A DNA stretch of 64,000 nucleotides, taken from Lojkania enalia. Lineage: Eukaryota > Ascomycota > Dothideomycetes > Pleosporales. The stretch spans positions 124,001 to 188,000 of the forward strand of contig ML986676.1 in the NCBI GenBank assembly GCA_010094045.1, read 5' to 3'. This document shows positions 59,251 to 64,000 of this stretch, piece by piece. The position numbers and the translations under genes were made by a program. The first letter of the stretch is position 1. The number at the start of each line of letters is the position of its first letter. The notes below the pieces were generated by a model. The model searched no databases. It was not told where the DNA came from and saw only the letters and a list, made by a program, of their open reading frames with translations.

Positions 59251-62200
59251 GGAGTAATTTCAGGCCTATACTTTAGTTTTTAAATCTATTACTTAACTCT
59301 TATACGTTATTATCTACTAGGTAATCTATATTCTCTATACTATTCTTATATACCTTAATCTATTTAGTTAAAGCTTTTAGGGGTTCTAGCTAATTCGGAT
59401 ACTTATTATAAAAAGCTCTTAGCTTATAAGGTAAACCTATAAAATTTAAAGCTTTATACTAGACCAGGTTAAAATTATATTCTACCTATTTTATACAGTA
59501 TTTAAGGGTCTTATAATATAGCTTACTAGCTAGTATTTCCTTAACCTCCTACTCTTCTACCCCTTTAATAGCGATAGTAGGTGGTTTCGGAGCTTCTTAC
59601 TCTAGTAGAGGGTTCTAGGGGTTCTTATATAGTAGGTTTAGTGCGAAGATATTATATATTCTCGACTTTAGGGGTAGCTATAGATAGTATAAGTTTCTAA
59701 CCTATTCTAGTACTTTAAAAGGGCCCTTCTATTAATTAGATAGCTTTCAGCTCAGTCTCTAAACTATAAGGTTCTTAGTATTTAGATAGACTATATTACT
59801 AATCTACTAATTAATTAGTTATTAATAATAGTTAATAATAGATTATATACGATCCTAAGCCTTTTTAATATTAGCCTTTACAGTTTCCTAAACTATATAT
59901 ATATAAGTTACTAGAGCTAAAGCGTTTTTACAATTTAATTTATCTGTTATAGTAATAGAATTAACGGAATATTTCTAATCCCAACTTTAACAGGGCTTAA
60001 ATCTATATAGGATCTAATATAGGGATATTCTAATAGTTGTATAGGGTAGAGTCGCTTATACTTAGTCGATTATAGGTAATAGAGAACTCTAGTTGTTCTA
60101 GTAAAAGGATATAAAAGAGCGCAGTCTCTAATTAATATATTTATTTATAATCTCTATCTATTTATTAGTCTCTTTATAATAAGTAGTAGATAGTTTAATT
60201 TTTATACCTAAAATACGGTAGAATTTAGACTAGAAACTAGATATAAACTAAGGTCTTTAGTCTAAAATAATAGTTTCGGGCGTATAATTAAAGCGGTATA
60301 CCTATTAAATAAATAATTCAGCTATTCCCCTTATATTAATTATATAATAGTAGGGGATAGATACTACTTATTTAGATAGGCGATTAATTACTATTATAAT
60401 CTAATTATATCCGGACTTATCTATAGGAAAATTTTTAAAGTTAATATATAGGTACTATATTAGTCAATTTAGTATAGGAAGTAAATAGATAAAACCTAGA
60501 GTTTGGGTTTATATTAGATAAGCTTTATAGTATAGGATATAATTCTATATATATTATTTACAAATAGCCTCTATACCCTTCTAATAGTACTTCTAGGATA
60601 GTAACTAATAGGTTTTAATAGCGTTTAGGTATACGGAGGATACTTAGTTATAAGCCTCTTATATAAGTTATATATAAAGGCCTAAATCTAATAGAATATA
60701 TAAGCGATTATCGTAGAGGAGTAGTCCGTTTTCTATCTAATACTTGTAGGGTAGAAGTATACATTCCTACGTAAAAGAGGCTTAGTTTTCTTATAGTAAT
60801 ACGTTAATCAACTCTAGAGAGTCTAGTAATATAACCTACTCCTAGCCTTTAATAACATTTAGTATAGCCGCTTAAGTTATTATTTAGGTAATATAGAACT
60901 AGACTAATTCAGCATTAATTCGGGGGTAAAGTTAATACGGTCTAAATAGGACTCTTAACCGGTTGTTAGTTTAAGCTACTTTTAAGTTTTCTATATCTTA
61001 TTTGTAATAACTAAGGATATTTACTCTAGTATTATTCTTACCTAGAGTATACTTAATTTAGAACTAATATTAAGTTAATTCTTTAGTTTAATAAACTTAA
61101 CAAGTATTAAGTACCTTTATAGTTATAAAATATTTAAGTAAGTAATAATTGGTATATACTAGAGTCCTAGTAGCTACTAAAGTAAGTTCTACCCTCTATT
61201 ACTTAAACGCAGTAATAATTACGAATAGTTTCTTATTATAAATCTCCTAGTTCAGTTCTAAACTAGATAGAACCTTACTATAAAATACTATAGAGTACTA
61301 TTTTCCATCAAGATATTTCTATAATAGTACTCCTACAACTACTCTATTAGAGGTATTAGTTTCTATTTTTATTTTCAACGTAGGGTTAAAGTAGTAGAAA
61401 GTAGGTATACTTAATAGAGCTGATTTTAATTTCTTAAAGGTAATATCACATTTTAAAGTCTATATAAAAGAGGTTATAGGGCTCTATAATACGATAATTA
61501 GCTTTATAACACGCGAGAATTCTAGTATAAACTATCAGTAGAATCTAGTAAAACCTAAGAAGGATTTTACATCTATTATAGTAGTAGGTAGCTGCTAGTT
61601 GCGTAATACTTCTACCTTCTCTAGATTAACCTTAAGGCCTTTATTTAAGAGGATATAGCTAAGGTATTTAGTTCGGGTAATATAGAATTTACTCTTCTTA
61701 ATATTAACTTATAACTCTACTTAACGTAATCTCTTAAGAACTTTCTTAACGTAGATAGCGTATATCGCCTCGTCTTTAGAGTAGATAAGAATATCGTCTA
61801 GATAAGCGATATAAAAGTTATCCAGGTAGTTAATTAGTACGTCGTTTATATAGTACTAGTAAGTTGCTAGACCGTTATATAATCTAAAAGGTAGAACTTT
61901 ATACTTATAGGTTCTATATTAAGTCTAAAAGGTAGTATATTTCTTAGAACTAGAATCTATTCTAATCTTATTAAAGGCTGTACGAATATTAAATTTAGTA
62001 AAGATTACTACCTTAGTAGATCTAGATAAGAGTTTATCTATACGCGGTATTAGATATATATTTTTATAGGTAAGAGTATTAAGTTTATAATAATCTATAT
62101 AGATATATAGGTTACTATTAGGTTTATAAACGTAAAGAATTAAAGATATAAAAGAGCTCCAACTCTACTTAATATACCTATACTATAGATTATCTATAAT

Positions 62201-64000
62201 ATACTTTTTAGTTACCTCCAGCTTCTTAATATTCTACTTATATAACGGGCTGTAACTATTAGGGAGAGGTTCTATAAGAATAATCTTATAATTATAAGAG
62301 CGGTATTCTAGCAATTAATAAGCCGCAGTTTTACTAAATATATTCTAATACTTATAGTATTTAGATAATAATCGGAGATTTACTAGTACTTCGTTTTCAG
62401 CCTTATCTTCCAGCTCTAGGGCTTACTTATCTTTAATCAGCCGCTTAATTTCGTATAGAGACGTAGAGAAAAACTCGTTCTCTTTCCTCTTTATATTAAA
62501 GTAGAAAGTATTAGCTAAGATAAGAGCGATAATAAAAGAATAGACTTTCTTTAGATTAGGTTCGGACTTTATTATATATAGGCGTATAGAAGCTCTAAGC
62601 TTATTTAAACTATAGGCTATAAGAGACTAATATAGTTTTAGTAGTCTTAGTAGACCTTTAATATAATAGATAGTTAGACTGCGGGACTATTAATACTAGT
62701 TCTTTTCTTATAGAGCGTTGTGTTACTAGATATCTAGTTTTACCTCCTTATTATATACTAGCTGAGTTAATTATATAAGAAGAGGAGGTAAAGAATTATA
62801 AGTAGTAAGATACTTAAAGGGCTATATAATCCGATTCTTATCTATATCTAGCTGGAGTTGAAAATAATATAACTATTTAATACTAATAATACAATCCTAA
62901 GTACCTAAATCTATAATAATAAATAGATAGTTTTAGATAGTTCTTCTATTAATTTATAGGTATAAGCAGATATACTAATTAACTAGAATTTAGATTCGGT
63001 CCTAAAAACCTTTAATAGTAATTTTAAAGGGTAAGCGCTATATTAATATATATAGGGCTTAGGAGAGTAATCTAGCTACTATAGAATTAAAGAATAAGAA
63101 GCTTTAAGTACTAGTATTAATAAGGGTGTTTAGTTGTATACTAACGCCTTTTAAACATAGAATAGTAGAGATTTAGAAGTACTTTCCTCTAAATAAATAT
63201 AATAAATTAATGTTTAATAAGTTATACTTACTTAAGTCTAGGATAAAGAGTTTTCCTAAACGTTTTTATTTCCCACCTAAGAACTATCTAGGTAGTACTT
63301 ACTTATATCTAAAAACTTTTCTTCCTTAATCTTCTCTTATTTAACCTCTATCTCTTATACTTTAAGGACTATATATTTATTCGCGAAGTATTCTAGTTTA
63401 CTATAATTATAATAATTATCTAGGGTTATATACCTTTTAAATATAGGAGTCTTACTAGATAGTTAAAAAGTAATTATAGTAGAATAAGGTGTTAATACTA
63501 AGGTAGATTAGAGTAGTATTAGATTATAGGTTACTTTAAATAAACTCTTAAAAACCTTCTAGTACTAATCTAAATTTATTTTAGCTATAACTTATAGGCT
63601 AGTAGTTTATTCTAGAAGATTAGGAATACTCCTCCTTTCTATATTATAGGTTGTTAAGTAGGCGACTATAGTATTAAAAAAGCCTTTCTATATAAGCTTA
63701 AAGCTAAGGTTTAGTATCTTTAGACTGGGGAGAATCTTATCCTATAGGTAGAAGAACTACTTAGATTAAGATACAGATCCCCTAATAGCTATACTAATAA
63801 AGCAAGCTTTAAAAGTTAGGAATACTTCTCTCTTATTTATCTTTAGGACCTAAAACGCCTATTATACCTCTATCTCTTTATTACCTATAATAAAATATAA
63901 TTGTAGAAGTAAAATTATTTCTTTAGTATTCTTAAACTAATACTAGTCTAATTTAGCTAGGTATTTTAGTTCTAGATACCCTTTTACAGTACTAGAGGTA

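Larger units (their letters stand above)
57910..64000 (-). mobile_element. Gypsy-I retrotransposon, minus strand, runs off the window end
   Basis: A Ty3/Gypsy element of the same family as Gypsy-H. From the 5' side (right), gag lies beyond about 63,160 with a zinc knuckle near 63,375-63,425 (Tyr-Asn-Tyr-Ser-Lys-Leu-x-Tyr-Phe-Ala-Asn-Lys, Cys and His codons RIPed). A presumed protease region is at about 62,850-63,100. Reverse transcriptase is at about 62,320-61,550, with catalytic Tyr-Leu-Asp-Asp intact at 61,793-61,804. RNase H is at about 61,440-60,990, and integrase at about 60,800-59,990. A chromodomain-like end is at about 59,560-59,380. Roughly 1 kb of non-coding sequence then precedes the polypurine tract and LTR. 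It is inserted in a Fot-III copy. RIP stops are frequent, although the reverse transcriptase box survives here while it is lost in Gypsy-H. Confidence 0.9.

Noticed and set aside
1..64000. A centromere
   Set aside because: AT-rich nested transposons fit a fungal centromere but equally a subtelomere or any AT isochore. Without CENP-A data or position on the chromosome there is no support.

Overview
The window is a block of repeat-induced point mutation (RIP)-degraded, nested transposons from a filamentous ascomycete (Pezizomycotina; genus not determinable by eye), with one island of ordinary host sequence at about 53,241-56,540. Outside the island CA and TG dinucleotides are almost absent and TA is in great excess (601-660 has neither CA nor TG). 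Gln, Trp and Arg codons have become stops and no long ORF survives. This is the CpA-to-TpA signature of RIP, a process of Pezizomycotina fungi. Seven Fot1/pogo transposon families plus Gypsy and Copia retrotransposons also point to such a fungus.

The seven Fot1/pogo families are labelled here only for this window. Fot-I copies: 1-234, 6010-7863, 14185-16072, 36042-36515, 44910-48645, 46652-48505. Fot-II: 9110-10962, 24245-26096. Fot-III: 28561-30409, 41115-42963, 48910-50757, 57398-57909. Fot-IV: 237-3466 (interrupted), 4337-8064 (interrupted). Fot-V: 875-2712. Fot-VI: 3469-3811, 48817-52520 (interrupted). Fot-VII: 36518-53238 (interrupted five times). Complete copies are 1.84-1.89 kb with inverted ends starting ACGTA and a TA target duplication. 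Most nestings can be read to the base because an uninterrupted relative is elsewhere in the window.

Left nest, 1-30,490. A Fot-VI fragment was hit by a Fot-IV copy (itself hit by Fot-I and Fot-V) and then by Gypsy-A. Gypsy-A's gag-pol is spread over 3815-23,823, split by Fot-IV (carrying a Fot-I), Fot-II, Copia-1 (carrying a Fot-I) and the opposite-strand Gypsy-F. Gypsy-F is split by Fot-II and Fot-III. Inside Copia-1 a 2226-bp stretch is repeated across a 10-N gap, almost certainly an unmerged contig overlap. A 500-N gap lies at 30,491-30,990.

Right nest, 30,991-53,238. The outermost element is one Fot-VII copy whose five pieces in the window, plus its missing terminal 5 bases, sum to about 1851 bp. 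It holds Fot-I (carrying Gypsy-H), Copia-M (carrying Fot-III), a Gypsy-H-type solo LTR, Fot-I carrying Fot-I, and Fot-VI carrying Fot-III.

Host island, 53,241-56,540. Composition is normal. The only recognisable gene is a minus-strand FAD-dependent (DAO-family) oxidoreductase pseudogene with frameshifts and stops. To the right come a Copia RNase H remnant, a telomere-like minisatellite, a truncated Fot-III, and Gypsy-I, a minus-strand relative of Gypsy-H running off the end. No intact protein gene, tRNA, rRNA or CRISPR array was seen.
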